Assembly (NCBI RefSeq): GCF_003966125.1
Contig: NZ_RXMA01000008.1
Span: forward strand, 124,001 to 188,000
Direction of reading: 5' to 3'
Length of the DNA stretch: 64,000 nt
Source of the DNA: Azospirillum griseum
GTDB lineage: Bacteria; Pseudomonadota; Alphaproteobacteria; Azospirillales; Azospirillaceae
Below are positions 41,999 through 54,160 of the stretch, piece by piece (the first letter of the stretch is position 1; every line of letters starts with the position of its first letter). The position numbers were made by a program, and so were the translations under genes. The notes under the pieces were generated by a model, which worked only from the letters and a program-made list of their open reading frames with translations, made no database searches and was not told where the DNA came from.

Positions 41999-44140
41999 TC
42001 AATCAAGCAGGCGCGACCAGCTTCCGGCGATCCGGCCGAATCCGCCGGGTACGCGGGCGTCGTACAGCGGCAGCGGTTGGGCCAGCCGTTGCCCGGCGTC
42101 GCGGCCCAGGGTGCGCGCCGCCGTTTCCAGCGTGCCGCCGGTCGGCCGCCAGCCCGACGCGGTGAAGGGAACCACCAGGGCCAGCCCCCAATCCATCCGC
42201 CCGCCGAATCGGGTCTGGCCACGGTCCGGCCCCTCCGTCCAGGTCGCGTGCGCGGTCAGGGTGATGCCCGCGTCGAATCGGCGGGTCAGCTCCAGCGTGC
42301 CGCCCCAGTCACCGCCCAGATAGCGGCCCAGCCGCAACGCGGTGGTGGTGTCGGCCCCCGGCGTTTCCCAATACAGGCTGGCGTGGCCGGTGCTGCGCGC
42401 GCTGGCGTGGCTGGCCCCCAGAATCGCGGCGGTTTTGCGCTTCCACACCCGGTTGAGGTCGAGACCGGCGGCCCAGCGCGCGGTCAGCGGCTGGTAGAGC
42501 GCTTCGCCGCCGACCCCGGCGAACATCTCCTCGAACGCGCCGACGGACAGGCGGGTGGTCAGCCCGTCGCTTGGCGCGGCCAGATGGGCGGCGAACAGAT
42601 GCTCCACCGACCAGGACCGCGCGGCGTAGCGTGGCAGGTCGCTGCGCACCGGTTCCGACGCGGGCAGGGCGTAGGTGTCGAGCAAGTGCAGGCTGTCGTC
42701 GGTGCGCACCCGCAGCGCCCCGCCCAGCACCAGCCCGCGCGCCGGTTCGCCGCGCAGCACCGCGTCGGTGTGGGTGCGGTGGGCGAGGTAGGTCCCCAAC
42801 TCGGCGAAATCAAACTCCGAGATCATGCGCAGGCTGAGATCCAGGCGGGGCCGCCACGCGGGCGGCGGATCGGCGGCGGGTTCCAGCAGCGCGGTGCGCC
42901 ACAGCTCATCGACGCTGCCGCGATGGCGGGCGGCGCGTTCCAGATCGCGCCGGGTCAGGGTCAGCGCCGCGCCATCCACCCCATGCGTTCCGGTGACGAC
43001 GCGCAGCCGTTCGACCGTGGGCGCGCTGAGGTCGGCCAGCAGCCGGGCAGCGCGCCCGGCCTCCTGCGCGGTTGGCAGCGGCCCTCGCCCGGCGGGGTCG
43101 AGCCACAGGCTGGCGGTGTCGCCCTCCACCAGGGCGGCGCGGGCGGGCAGGCCGTGGGTGCGGGCGAGCGCTGTGATCTGGTCTGCGGGCAGGGCGGCGG
43201 CGGCGGACGGGCGCGCGCCGATGGCGGGCGGGGCGCTGGTGTCGCGCTGCGCCCAATCCGCCGGGGCAAAGCGCAGCGACAGCCGCAGCATGGCCCGCCG
43301 CCCCTGCTCGAACCCAGCCCCGGCGTCGATCCACGGAAAGGGGCGGTAGGACAGCCCGATGTTGTAGCGGCTGCCGGGGGTGAAGCCCGGCTCGTCCTGC
43401 CGCTGGGCGCGGAACCGGTCGCCGGAGCTTTCAATCTTCAGGCTCAGGTTCGGGATCGGGCTGTGCCATTCCACACCGCCGAACAGGGCCACCCGCTCCC
43501 CACCGAACCAGGCGCGCGGGCCGCGTTGGGTCGGCCAGGCCGACGGGTCGCGGTCGCGGCGGAAGCGCCCACCGAGAAAGCGCAGCGGGTTGCGCAGATG
43601 CCCGGCCTCCCCCAACGTTCCCCAGCCGACGCCCAGGCTGATGTCCAGATCCTCCCAGCGCCGGGTCAGCGCAATGTACTCTCCGGCGAAACGCCCCTTG
43701 CCGGGCAGGTCGAGGCCGGAGCCGGTCACGTCGCGCCCGCCCACCACCAGCGCCGGGCCGTGCCGGTCCTCCTCGCGCAAGCGCAGCTTCACGTCCAGGC
43801 CGGGTTCGGTCAGGCCGAAATAGCCGGGATAGAGGCTGTTGCGGGCGGTGATTTCCAGCCAGGGCAGCGGTTGGGCCGACAGGGTGACGTGGCGGTGCAG
43901 CCGCCCCAGCCCGCTCGCCCCGCCGGTCATCGACCCATCGGGCGGCATCCGCGCCGTCGGGGTTTGCAGCAGGCCGACGCTGCCCCAATCCGACAGGCTG
44001 ACGTCAGACGGGCTGACGTCGGGCAGACTGCCCCATTGGGTGGGGGCGGGCGTTTCTGCCCCGGCACCGTCACCGTCCGCCGCCCGCGCGGGAAGGAAGG
44101 GCAGGCACAGCGCCAAAGCGAGCAAAAGGACGGGGATCAC
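41999..44140 (-). CDS. YjbH-domain outer-membrane protein
   Basis: 713 residues. Signal peptide (PVLLLALALCLPFLPARAAD), then DWGSVGLLQTPTARMPPDGS, the opening motif of YjbH/GfcD proteins, followed by long beta-barrel strands with FGGRMDWGLALVVPF near the end. These proteins work with YjbEFG/GfcBC in exopolysaccharide secretion. Here no such partner is near, so a lone YjbH is unusual. Its 5' end is separated from the upstream gene by a strong hairpin at 44150-44183. Confidence 0.85.
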   Translation of the reverse strand: MIPVLLLALALCLPFLPARAADGDGAGAETPAPTQWGSLPDVSPSDVSLSDWGSVGLLQTPTARMPPDGSMTGGASGLGRLHRHVTLSAQPLPWLEITARNSLYPGYFGLTEPGLDVKLRLREEDRHGPALVVGGRDVTGSGLDLPGKGRFAGEYIALTRRWEDLDISLGVGWGTLGEAGHLRNPLRFLGGRFRRDRDPSAWPTQRGPRAWFGGERVALFGGVEWHSPIPNLSLKIESSGDRFRAQRQDEPGFTPGSRYNIGLSYRPFPWIDAGAGFEQGRRAMLRLSLRFAPADWAQRDTSAPPAIGARPSAAAALPADQITALARTHGLPARAALVEGDTASLWLDPAGRGPLPTAQEAGRAARLLADLSAPTVERLRVVTGTHGVDGAALTLTRRDLERAARHRGSVDELWRTALLEPAADPPPAWRPRLDLSLRMISEFDFAELGTYLAHRTHTDAVLRGEPARGLVLGGALRVRTDDSLHLLDTYALPASEPVRSDLPRYAARSWSVEHLFAAHLAAPSDGLTTRLSVGAFEEMFAGVGGEALYQPLTARWAAGLDLNRVWKRKTAAILGASHASARSTGHASLYWETPGADTTTALRLGRYLGGDWGGTLELTRRFDAGITLTAHATWTEGPDRGQTRFGGRMDWGLALVVPFTASGWRPTGGTLETAARTLGRDAGQRLAQPLPLYDARVPGGFGRIAGSWSRLLD

Positions 44141-44149
44141 GCAAGAAGA

Positions 44150-44183
44150 CGCACAAGATCGGGGACACTCCCGATCCTGTGCG
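44150..44183 (-). terminator. Hairpin between the ACT-domain gene and yjbH
   Basis: CGCACA-A-GATCGGG (44150-44163), loop GACACT, CCCGATC-C-TGTGCG (44170-44183): a 13-bp stem with one mismatch. TCTTCTT follows on the reverse strand, so it may end the ACT-gene transcript; otherwise it is a strong leader of yjbH. Confidence 0.6.
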
Positions 44184-44214
44184 GATCACACCTATGGATG
44201 CAATCAAAAACCGA

Positions 44215-44739
44215 TTAGAGCGATTCGGTTTTGCAATTCAAGGACAGCGTTTCGGCGGTGTTGGCAACGGCGGAGAGGCAGACCTCCGCCCGTTCCGGCG
44301 GAATTGCCACCGAAAAGCGCAGGGAGTAGCGTTCGCCGCTGCGGTCGGGCAGGGTCTGCGCGTCGAGCCGGACGATGTTGGCCCCGAACTGGGTGAAGAT
44401 GTCCGAGAGGCGGGCGATCAGGCCGGGTTGATCGCCGCCCGACACCTCCACCCGGTGGGTGACAAGGGTTTGCGGGCCGGGGGCCGGATCAAAGGCAAAG
44501 GGCGTGACCTTCACCTGCGCGCCCGCCAGCTCCGGGACCGCCGACAGGCTGGCCTGCACCGCGTCCACGCTCAGCCCGCCGGGCAGTTCGCACACCGCCG
44601 AAAACTCGGCCCCGCTGCCCAGCGAGGCGAAGGTCGCGTCGCGCAAATTGATTCCCGAATCGAACAGATGCCCGGTGATGGCCGAAACCAGCCCGACGCG
44701 ATCCGGGCAAAAGGTCGATACCAACGCCAATCCGCTCAT
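44215..44739 (-). CDS. Two-ACT-domain regulatory protein (GcvR-like)
   Basis: 174 residues. First ACT domain begins LALVSTFCPDRVGLVSAITG and the second THRVEVSGGDQPGLIARLSD, the same pattern as GcvR and the ACT modules of amino-acid sensing proteins. ACT pairs bind amino acids and tune a partner. GGGAGG precedes ATG 44739. No gcv genes are near, so the target is unknown. Confidence 0.85.
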   Translation of the reverse strand: MSGLALVSTFCPDRVGLVSAITGHLFDSGINLRDATFASLGSGAEFSAVCELPGGLSVDAVQASLSAVPELAGAQVKVTPFAFDPAPGPQTLVTHRVEVSGGDQPGLIARLSDIFTQFGANIVRLDAQTLPDRSGERYSLRFSVAIPPERAEVCLSAVANTAETLSLNCKTESL

Positions 44740-44785
44740 CGCTGCCTCCCTGGAGTGTTTTTTCTGTTGGGGTCTGACGGGGCCG

Positions 44786-45547
44786 TCAGGCGGGCCGCCA
44801 ATGGCGGGATTTGCCGCCATGCTGGGCGGGCGGCATGCGCGCCGTGAAGGTCATGTCGTGCAACTCGCTGATGTGATAGTCGAAATTGATCTGGCCGAAA
44901 TCCGCCGGGAACCCCGCCCCGAACGCCCGATGGTATTTGTTGGCGAAGGTGGACACATCCGTTCCCATCGCCGTGGTCTTGTGCGTCGATTGGCTGTTCG
45001 GATCCTCGTCCGGGTTGGTGGCGAGATGGCCGCCGGGCAGCAGTTCGCACCGCCCGCCCAGCGCCCAGACGCGCAGGGCCAGATCGGGATCGCCGTAATG
45101 GGCGCGGAAGTCTGTGGAAAACCAGCCGCCCACCTCCTCGACGCTGCGGCGGGTCATCACCGGGAAATAGGCGTAATAGAGGCCGTAGATCGCGCCGAAA
45201 TGCGGGTGATCGGGCCGGTGCAGACCGCCGAGAAAGGGGAAATCCAACTGTTCCTTGGCGGCTAACCGGTCGGCCACGCCATCAAGCCAGCCGGGCAGGG
45301 CAAGGTGGTCGTCGCTCATCGCGACGATGATGTCGCCGGTTGAGGCGGCGAAACCGTTGGCGTGGGCGGTGCAGTTGCCGCGCCGCTCCGTCTCGATGAC
45401 CGGAACCACGCGCGGTGACTCGATGGCGAAGGGGGCCACCGTCACGATTTCATACTCGTGCCCGGCGCTGTGATCGTGGATGGAGCGGATCGCCGCCTCG
45501 GCCAACGACGCCCGCAGGGTGGGCAGAATGATGGAGAAGGTCGGCAT
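44786..45547 (-). CDS. Glycosyltransferase, GT-A fold (GT2-like)
   Basis: 253 residues, no membrane helix. TFSIILPTLRASLAEAAIRS and the metal/nucleotide DxD equivalent VAMSDDHLALPG mark a GT2-like enzyme; GGWFSTDFRAHYGDPDLALR is the acceptor-side region. The short size and end (GGKSRHWRPA) suggest a cytosolic enzyme. It is upstream of the ACT gene by 46 bases on the same strand and may be co-transcribed. Sugar unknown. Confidence 0.8.
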   Translation of the reverse strand: MPTFSIILPTLRASLAEAAIRSIHDHSAGHEYEIVTVAPFAIESPRVVPVIETERRGNCTAHANGFAASTGDIIVAMSDDHLALPGWLDGVADRLAAKEQLDFPFLGGLHRPDHPHFGAIYGLYYAYFPVMTRRSVEEVGGWFSTDFRAHYGDPDLALRVWALGGRCELLPGGHLATNPDEDPNSQSTHKTTAMGTDVSTFANKYHRAFGAGFPADFGQINFDYHISELHDMTFTARMPPAQHGGKSRHWRPA

Positions 45548-45610
45548 CGTCGTCGCGTCCGCGCTGTGGCGTGAAGAAATGGGGGACGCTGGGCCGATCA
45601 GGCGCGGCGA

Positions 45611-46006
45611 TCAGGCGCGATGCGGCCCATCTGGTTGGGCCGCGTCGGTGGTGTCGTCCACCCCGTTGCCGGTGGCGTTCGCCGCCTGTGCTGCCTTGCG
45701 CTTGCGCCACAACCGGGTCAGCAGCATCAGAACCGCGCCCAGCACCACCCCCGACAGGCCCAGCGCGATCAGGCCGAGACCCAGCCCGAAGGCGGGCGGC
45801 ATTTCGCCGCTGATCGGGCCGGGCGTGTCCCGTTCCACGATGGGCGTCAGAAACAGGATTCCCAGCGCCCCCATCAGGCCGATGCCCATGAAGGACCCGG
45901 ACAGCGCCCAATAGGCTTGCACCAGCCCACGCCGGTTCGCGGCGATCCAGATGGCCCAGGCGTTGACCGCGACCAGCCCCACCAGAATCACAGTCATCAC
46001 AGCCAT
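45611..46006 (-). CDS. Membrane protein of unknown function, three TM segments
   Basis: 131 residues from ATG 46006. MAVMTVILVGLVAVNAWAIW, SGSFMGIGLMGALGILFLTP and LGLGLIALGLSGVVLGAVLM form three helices, with a basic C-terminal tail (RLWRKRKAAQ). GGATGG lies 6 bases upstream of the ATG. It is 63 bases before the glycosyltransferase on the same strand, so a shared operon and a role in the membrane step of the glycan made there are possible, but inferred. Confidence 0.65.
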   Translation of the reverse strand: MAVMTVILVGLVAVNAWAIWIAANRRGLVQAYWALSGSFMGIGLMGALGILFLTPIVERDTPGPISGEMPPAFGLGLGLIALGLSGVVLGAVLMLLTRLWRKRKAAQAANATGNGVDDTTDAAQPDGPHRA

Positions 46007-46091
46007 ACGGAACCATCCATCAAACGCACCAACGGCCAGACACATCCAGTGTGCGGGGCCGTCGAACAGGGTGTCCGTTGACTAAGCGGGT

Positions 46092-46120
46092 GCAGCCCCC
46101 GTCTGTCAAGCGGGGGCTGC
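46092..46120 (-). terminator. Hairpin downstream of tldD
   Basis: GCAGCCCCCG (46092-46101), a 9-base loop, CGGGGGCTGC (46111-46120): a perfect 10-bp stem 57 bases after the tldD stop. No T-run follows on the reverse strand; on the forward strand only CGGTTTC. Confidence 0.6.
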
Positions 46121-46176
46121 CGGTTTCAGGTTGGCGCGGCAGCGGCCGGTTGCCGCTGCTGCGGCTTTGCCCGGCT

Positions 46177-47610
<1,434 letters not shown>

Positions 47611-47833
47611 GGGCACTCCGGGTTTTGGGCAGGGTTTCGCTCTGGCCGTTTCGCTCTGGCCGGATCGCCGGCGAACGCCGCAAGGGTGGAACATCCGCCG
47701 CCGCTCTCGCGTGGATCGGCGGGGTGTGTCAAACATCGTTCCATACAGTGTGGCGCTGCAAACGCCGTCCGGCAAGGCTTGGCGTTTGGACAGCCGCGAC
47801 CGCAGAACAAAAAGCAGGCGGCAGGGGGCAGGG

Positions 47834-49195
47834 ATGAACGAGCGTGAGGCGCGGCAGACGCATGGGGCGCAGGTCGGTGGCGGGGCTGCGCCCGTCGGTT
47901 CGGCCCTGATCGACCACCCGCTGCGGCTGGCCCTGACCAACGAGGTGCACGCCCGGCCGCCGGAATCGATGACGGCCCCGGTGCGCGTCACCATGCTGGC
48001 CATGCTGTCGGGCGAGGGGGCGGGGGAAACCGACCGCCGCCATCTGGAATCCCTGTGCGATTGGGCGGGCATCCCCCGCCCGTCGCTGGGGGCCACCCAC
48101 CACAGCGCGTCGTTCGGCAGCTTCCGCCTGAAATGGGAACGCCACACCGAATTTTCGACCTGGACCATCTTTCGCCCCAGCGTCACCCCGGTGGGTGCCC
48201 TGACCGATCCCTTTCTGGAACCGGCCCTGAACGCGGTCCCGCGCGACTGGGTGAACGGCCTGCCGGGGGAGCGCATCGTCGGCGTCCACATCGCCGTGCT
48301 GGACGACCAGTCGCCCGAACCATCCGCCAACATGATGGCGGCGATGTTCGGATCGGAAAGCTACGTCGGGTCGCGACTCGCCGGACGCTCCGCCACCGCC
48401 TGGACCGATTTCCGCATCCACGGCGATGGCTATTCCCGGATGCTGGTGCTCGATCATTCGATGACGCCGCGCCAGACCGGCCGCGTTGTCCAGCGCCTGC
48501 TGGAAATCGAAACCTATCGGGTGATGGCGCTGTTGGCCCTGCCGATGGCGCGCGGGGTTCTGCCGCGCATCAACCCGATCGAAGCCGGGTTGGCCGATGT
48601 CACCACCCGAATCGCCACCCTGCGCGGATTGCAGGATGAACGCGACCTGCTCGACCGTTTGACCCTGCTGGCCGCCCAGGCCGAACAGATCGCGTCCGAA
48701 ACCGCCTACCGCTTCGGCGCGGCGCGCGCCTATCACGAGTTGGTGGAAAAGCGCATCGACGAGTTGCGGGAAATCCGCATCGAGGGCCTGCAAACCGTCC
48801 GCGAGTTCATGGACCGTCGGTTGACCCCGGCGATTCGCACCTGCGAGGCGGTGGAGCGGCGTTTGCACACCCTGTCCCAGCGAGTCGCCCGCGCCAGCAA
48901 CCTGCTGCGCACCCGCGTGGAGATCGCGGTGGAGGGGCAGAACGCCGAGCTTCTGCAATCCATGGATCGGCGGGCGCAGCTGCAATTGCGCCTTCAGGAG
49001 ACGGTGGAGGGGCTGTCGGTGGTGGCGATCAGCTACTACCTCGTCGGGATCGTGGGGTACGCCGCCAAGGGGTTGAAGGGTTTCGGTTTGAAGGTAGACC
49101 CTGATCTGTTGGTTGGGCTGATGATTCCGATTGTGATCGCGTTTGTGTGGTCAGGTGTTCGGCGCATTCGCAAAGTGATCGCGGGCAATCATTGA
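47834..49195 (+). CDS. DUF3422 family membrane protein
   Basis: 453 residues. Start MNEREARQTHG, then HPLRLALTNEVHARPPE, a pattern shared by DUF3422 proteins; a long helical middle, and two C-terminal membrane segments (VVAISYYLVGIVGYAA and LLVGLMIPIVIAFVWSGV). The family sits in the inner membrane with most of its mass in the cytosol. A role is unknown. A strong terminator follows. It is divergent from tldD (gap 223 bases) and upstream of the cox leader. Confidence 0.88.
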   Translation: MNEREARQTHGAQVGGGAAPVGSALIDHPLRLALTNEVHARPPESMTAPVRVTMLAMLSGEGAGETDRRHLESLCDWAGIPRPSLGATHHSASFGSFRLKWERHTEFSTWTIFRPSVTPVGALTDPFLEPALNAVPRDWVNGLPGERIVGVHIAVLDDQSPEPSANMMAAMFGSESYVGSRLAGRSATAWTDFRIHGDGYSRMLVLDHSMTPRQTGRVVQRLLEIETYRVMALLALPMARGVLPRINPIEAGLADVTTRIATLRGLQDERDLLDRLTLLAAQAEQIASETAYRFGAARAYHELVEKRIDELREIRIEGLQTVREFMDRRLTPAIRTCEAVERRLHTLSQRVARASNLLRTRVEIAVEGQNAELLQSMDRRAQLQLRLQETVEGLSVVAISYYLVGIVGYAAKGLKGFGLKVDPDLLVGLMIPIVIAFVWSGVRRIRKVIAGNH

Positions 49196-49252
49196 TGGGA
49201 CTCCGCGATTTATTATTATGAACTACAAAAGTTGCTCTGCATCTTTTCATCG

Positions 49253-49284
49253 GGCGCGCCACAGACAGCGCGCCTTTTTGTTTT
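49253..49284 (+). terminator. Intrinsic terminator of the DUF3422 gene
   Basis: GGCGCGC (49253-49259), loop CACAGACA, GCGCGCC (49268-49274), then TTTTTGTTTT. A strong rho-independent terminator 58 bases after the stop. Confidence 0.93.
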
Positions 49285-49755
49285 AAAAATTTTTGCCTTC
49301 TGTTTGCCGGGGTGGGTCTCGGTTGGCGATGTGTGGTAAGGACAATACAGTATAGAATCAAAACAAATTTCAGCGCGCGGAGCAACGTTGTGGTCCTGAC
49401 ACGCGTTTTCAGCCGTTAGCAAGACAAACAAACTGCGGCGAAATGACGCGTTGATTAACCGCGCTTGCAACTCAGCCTTTTTGCTTAGCGGAGTCGTCGA
49501 ACACGTTCAGACACTTGGCTCTTGGGGGAGCCAGGAATCGCTTGTAACCGAGTGTGATGTGGGGATAAGCTGGGCTTGCGGGGAATGACGCCCTCCGAAT
49601 GGCATGAACCCTGCATCATCCGGTTTTAGCTGAAATGCCCGATCATCTTCGAACAAGACTGCTTGGTGTTCGAACAATTATGGGCGAAAGCGGTTCCGGC
49701 GGGAAGAGACGACTGTGGCCTATGACGAAAGTCACAGCATAGACGAGGGTTGGGG
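49285..49755 (+). promoter_or_regulatory. Cox operon leader region, 470 bases without a gene
   Basis: No plausible CDS is seen on either strand between the terminator and coxB. The region is AT-richer at its left end (49285-49380). It holds an 8-bp hairpin CTTGGCTC/GAGCCAGG (49514-49535) and two direct repeats of TTCGAACAA spaced by 21 bases. Promoter and regulator sites of the oxidase operon are expected here. Confidence 0.55.
49648..49677 (+). repeat. Two TTCGAACAA direct repeats, 21 bases apart
   Basis: Copies at 49648-49656 and 49669-49677, exact and separated by two helical turns. Each copy begins with the palindrome TTCGAA. This is the layout of a site bound by a tandem regulator on one helix face, 79-108 bases before coxB. 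Confidence 0.6.
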
Positions 49756-50601
49756 ATGAAACGGCAACACATGCGCGCCGCCGGGCTTGTGGCGGCTCTC
49801 ACACTTGCGGGGGTCTGCGGCACGGCGCTGGCGAGCGAGCCGCACCCGTGGCAGTTGGGGCTGCAAGAGGCGGCCTCCCCGGTCAAGCACATGATGGATT
49901 CGTTCCACAACCTGCTGACCGCGATCATCACGGTGATCGTGCTGTTCGTGGCCGCGCTGCTGGCCTATTGCGTGGTCCGCTTCAGCGCCAAGCGCAACCC
50001 GGTCCCGTCCAAAACCTCGCACCACACGCTGCTTGAGGTGGCCTGGACCGTGATCCCGGTCATCATCCTGATCGTGGTCGCCGTTCCGTCCTTCAAGCTG
50101 CTCTACATGGCCGAACGGATCCCGCAGGCCGACATGACCATCAAGGTCACGGGGCGGCAATGGTACTGGGATTACGAATACCCCGATCACGGCAACATCG
50201 CCTTCTCCAGCTACATCATCCAGGAATCCGACCTGAAGCCCGGCCAACGCCGGATGCTGGAGGTGGACAACCGCGTGGTCGTGCCGGTCAACGCCACGGT
50301 GCGTTTGCTGGTGACGGCGGGCGACGTCATCCATTCCTGGGCCATCCCGGCCTTTGGCGTGAAGAAGGACGGCATGCCGGGCCGCATCAACGAGACCTGG
50401 TTCAAGGCCGAGCGCGAGGGCGTCTATTACGGCCAATGCTCGGAAATCTGCGGGACCAACCACGGCTACATGCCGATCGCGGTCGAGGTCGTGTCCAAGG
50501 ACAAGTTCGACGCCTGGGTTGCCAAGGCCAAAACCGCCTTTGCCCCGCGCGAGGGCAACCGCGACGTGGCGCAGGCCCCCGCCGCCGTCACCGTGGAGTG
50601 A
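49756..50601 (+). CDS. coxB: Cytochrome c oxidase subunit II
   Basis: 281 residues. Signal peptide, two membrane helices (LLTAIITVIVLFVAALLAYC, AWTVIPVIILIVVAVPSFKL), the aromatic QWYWDYEYP stretch, and the CuA site CSEICGTNHGYMP (two Cys, His, Met). Accepts electrons from cytochrome c and passes them to heme a. The ATG at 49756 is chosen over an in-frame TTG six bases before. First gene of the cox operon; no cytochrome c domain is fused, so this is the aa3 type. Confidence 0.97.
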   Translation: MKRQHMRAAGLVAALTLAGVCGTALASEPHPWQLGLQEAASPVKHMMDSFHNLLTAIITVIVLFVAALLAYCVVRFSAKRNPVPSKTSHHTLLEVAWTVIPVIILIVVAVPSFKLLYMAERIPQADMTIKVTGRQWYWDYEYPDHGNIAFSSYIIQESDLKPGQRRMLEVDNRVVVPVNATVRLLVTAGDVIHSWAIPAFGVKKDGMPGRINETWFKAEREGVYYGQCSEICGTNHGYMPIAVEVVSKDKFDAWVAKAKTAFAPREGNRDVAQAPAAVTVE

Positions 50602-50645
50602 CGCCGGGTGGAGTGACGCCGGACGCCCCGGCAACCGCCGAATAA

Positions 50646-52328
<1,683 letters not shown>

Positions 52329-52463
52329 ACCGGGCTGGGTGAGGATCCCGTCGGGCGGCCAGCGCGCCGCCCGACCGGAACGCCAAACATCGGACGCTGC
52401 CAAAGATTCGGACGCTGCAAGCAAAGACAGCGACACACCAGACACAGGCGGGGAGGGACAGCC

Positions 52464-53363
52464 ATGACGGACACAGCGTTGGAGCGGGTTCCCGGCGCAT
52501 CCGCCGGTGATTACATCGAGTTGCTGAAGCCACGGGTCATGTCCCTGGTGGTGTTCACCGGGTTGGCCGGGCTGGTGCTGGCCCCCGGCCACATCCACCC
52601 GCTGATCGGGGCGGTGGCGGTGCTGTGCATCGCGGTCGGGGCGGGGGCCTCGGGCGCGATCAACATGTGGTACGACCGCGACATCGACGCGGTGATGGCG
52701 CGCACCGCCAAACGCCCGATCCCGTCGGGCCGGGTGGGCGCGGACGAGGCGTTGGGCTTTGGTGTCACTTTGGCGGTGCTGTCCACCCTGGTGATGGGCA
52801 TCGGCGTCAATTGGACGGCGGCGGCGCTGTTGGCCCTGACCATCCTGTTCTACATCGTCGTCTACACCATGGGCCTGAAGCGGCGGACGCCGCAGAACAT
52901 CGTCATTGGTGGGGCCGCCGGGGCCTTTCCGCCGATGATCGGCTGGGCGGCGGTGACGGGCGACGTCTCGGTCGCGTCGATCCTGCTGTTCCTGCTGATC
53001 TTCCTGTGGACGCCGCCGCATTTCTGGGCGCTGGCCCTGTTCCGCAACAGCGATTACACGCGGGCGGGCGTGCCGATGATGCCAGTGGTCGCCGGGCCGG
53101 ACTCCACCAAACGCCAGATGCTGCTCTACACGATGGTGCTGCTGCCGGTCGCCGCCGCCCCCTATTTTGTCGGGATCGCCGGTCCGGTCTATCTGGCGGT
53201 GTCCAGCCTGTTGGGGCTGATGTTTGTCGGCAGCGCGCTGCGGGTGCTGCGCTCCACCGACGATGGCCCGGCCAAGAAGATGTTCGGTTTTTCCATTCTG
53301 TACCTGTTCCTGCTGTTCGCCCTGATGATCGGCGAGCGGCTTGTCGTGGGAGGTGGAGCATGA
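52464..53363 (+). CDS. ctaB: Protoheme IX farnesyltransferase (heme O synthase)
   Basis: 299 residues, about eight membrane helices. Prenyltransferase motifs [20 protein letters not shown] (Asp-rich, with YDRDID) and [20 protein letters not shown] are present. Converts heme B to heme O, on the way to heme A of the oxidase. It starts 135 bases after coxA. TGA overlaps the next ATG (ATGA), so translation is coupled. Confidence 0.97.
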   Translation: MTDTALERVPGASAGDYIELLKPRVMSLVVFTGLAGLVLAPGHIHPLIGAVAVLCIAVGAGASGAINMWYDRDIDAVMARTAKRPIPSGRVGADEALGFGVTLAVLSTLVMGIGVNWTAAALLALTILFYIVVYTMGLKRRTPQNIVIGGAAGAFPPMIGWAAVTGDVSVASILLFLLIFLWTPPHFWALALFRNSDYTRAGVPMMPVVAGPDSTKRQMLLYTMVLLPVAAAPYFVGIAGPVYLAVSSLLGLMFVGSALRVLRSTDDGPAKKMFGFSILYLFLLFALMIGERLVVGGGA

Positions 53364-53527
53364 CGGTGGTTGATCGCAACGATCCGACGATGGGGACCAG
53401 CCGTTCGGAGGCCGATGAGCGGGCCAAGCGGCTGCGCGGGCGCAATCTGGCGGTGCTGGCCGGTCTGGTCGGGCTGGTGGCGCTGTTCTACGGCATCACC
53501 ATCGTCCGCATGGGCGCGGGGCACTGA
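53360..53527 (+). CDS. One-TM small protein of the cox operon
   Basis: 55 residues, [20 protein letters not shown] then [20 protein letters not shown]. Overlap of 4 bases with ctaB (ATGA) and GTGGGAGG upstream make it a real gene. A charged cytosolic half and one membrane helix. Similar short peptides sit between ctaB and ctaG in many alphaproteobacteria and are thought to be assembly or accessory subunits (CoxF-like). Role here is inferred from place. Confidence 0.82.
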   Translation: MTVVDRNDPTMGTSRSEADERAKRLRGRNLAVLAGLVGLVALFYGITIVRMGAGH

Positions 53528-53532
53528 CCGCG

Positions 53533-54141
53533 ATGGACCCGTCGCTGCGCCGCCGCAACCGGATCATCCTGACCTCGCTGTTCGGGTTGGTCTTCGCGAT
53601 GATCGGTTTGGCCTACGCTTCGGCTCCGCTCTATTCGCTGTTCTGCTCGGTCACGGGCTTCGGCGGCACGACGCAGCGGGCGTCGGCGGCCCCCGCCACG
53701 GTGATCGACCGCAAGGTGACGGTGCGCTTCAACGCCGACACCAACATGAATTTGCCCTGGGCCTTCCGCCCGGAGCAAAAGGAGCTGGTGTTGAAGATGG
53801 GGGAAACCGGTCTGGCCGCCTATCGGGCGGAAAACCGGTCGGCGCGGCCCACGGTGGGAACCGCCATGTACAACGTCACACCCGACAAGGTGGGGCGCTA
53901 TTTCAACAAGCTCGAATGCTTCTGCTTCACCGAGCAGATTTTGCAACCGGGGCAGTCGGTGGACATGCCGGTGGCGTTCTTTGTCGATCCGGCGATGAAC
54001 GACGACCGCAACATGGACGACGTCACCACCATCACGCTGTCCTACACCTTCTTCCGCGCCAAAGACAGCGACGCCGTTCTGGCCCAGCAGCAGGCGGGAA
54101 GCAATCAAAAGGCGGCGCCCAGCGCGACCGCCACGAACTGA
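53533..54141 (+). CDS. ctaG: Cytochrome c oxidase assembly protein CtaG/Cox11
   Basis: 202 residues. One N-terminal membrane helix, then a periplasmic immunoglobulin-like domain with the copper-binding FNKLECFCFTEQIL (C-F-C-F). It delivers Cu(I) to the CuB site of subunit I. Starts 5 bases after the small one-TM gene. The C-terminal tail (QQQAGSNQKAAPSATATN) is low in complexity. Confidence 0.97.
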   Translation: MDPSLRRRNRIILTSLFGLVFAMIGLAYASAPLYSLFCSVTGFGGTTQRASAAPATVIDRKVTVRFNADTNMNLPWAFRPEQKELVLKMGETGLAAYRAENRSARPTVGTAMYNVTPDKVGRYFNKLECFCFTEQILQPGQSVDMPVAFFVDPAMNDDRNMDDVTTITLSYTFFRAKDSDAVLAQQQAGSNQKAAPSATATN

Positions 54142-54160
54142 CCAATGGGGTTGAGACACG

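Noticed and set aside
49029..49470. Two short reverse frames near the DUF3422 end
   Set aside because: They run across the intrinsic terminator and into the DUF3422 coding end, with no motif or ribosome site.
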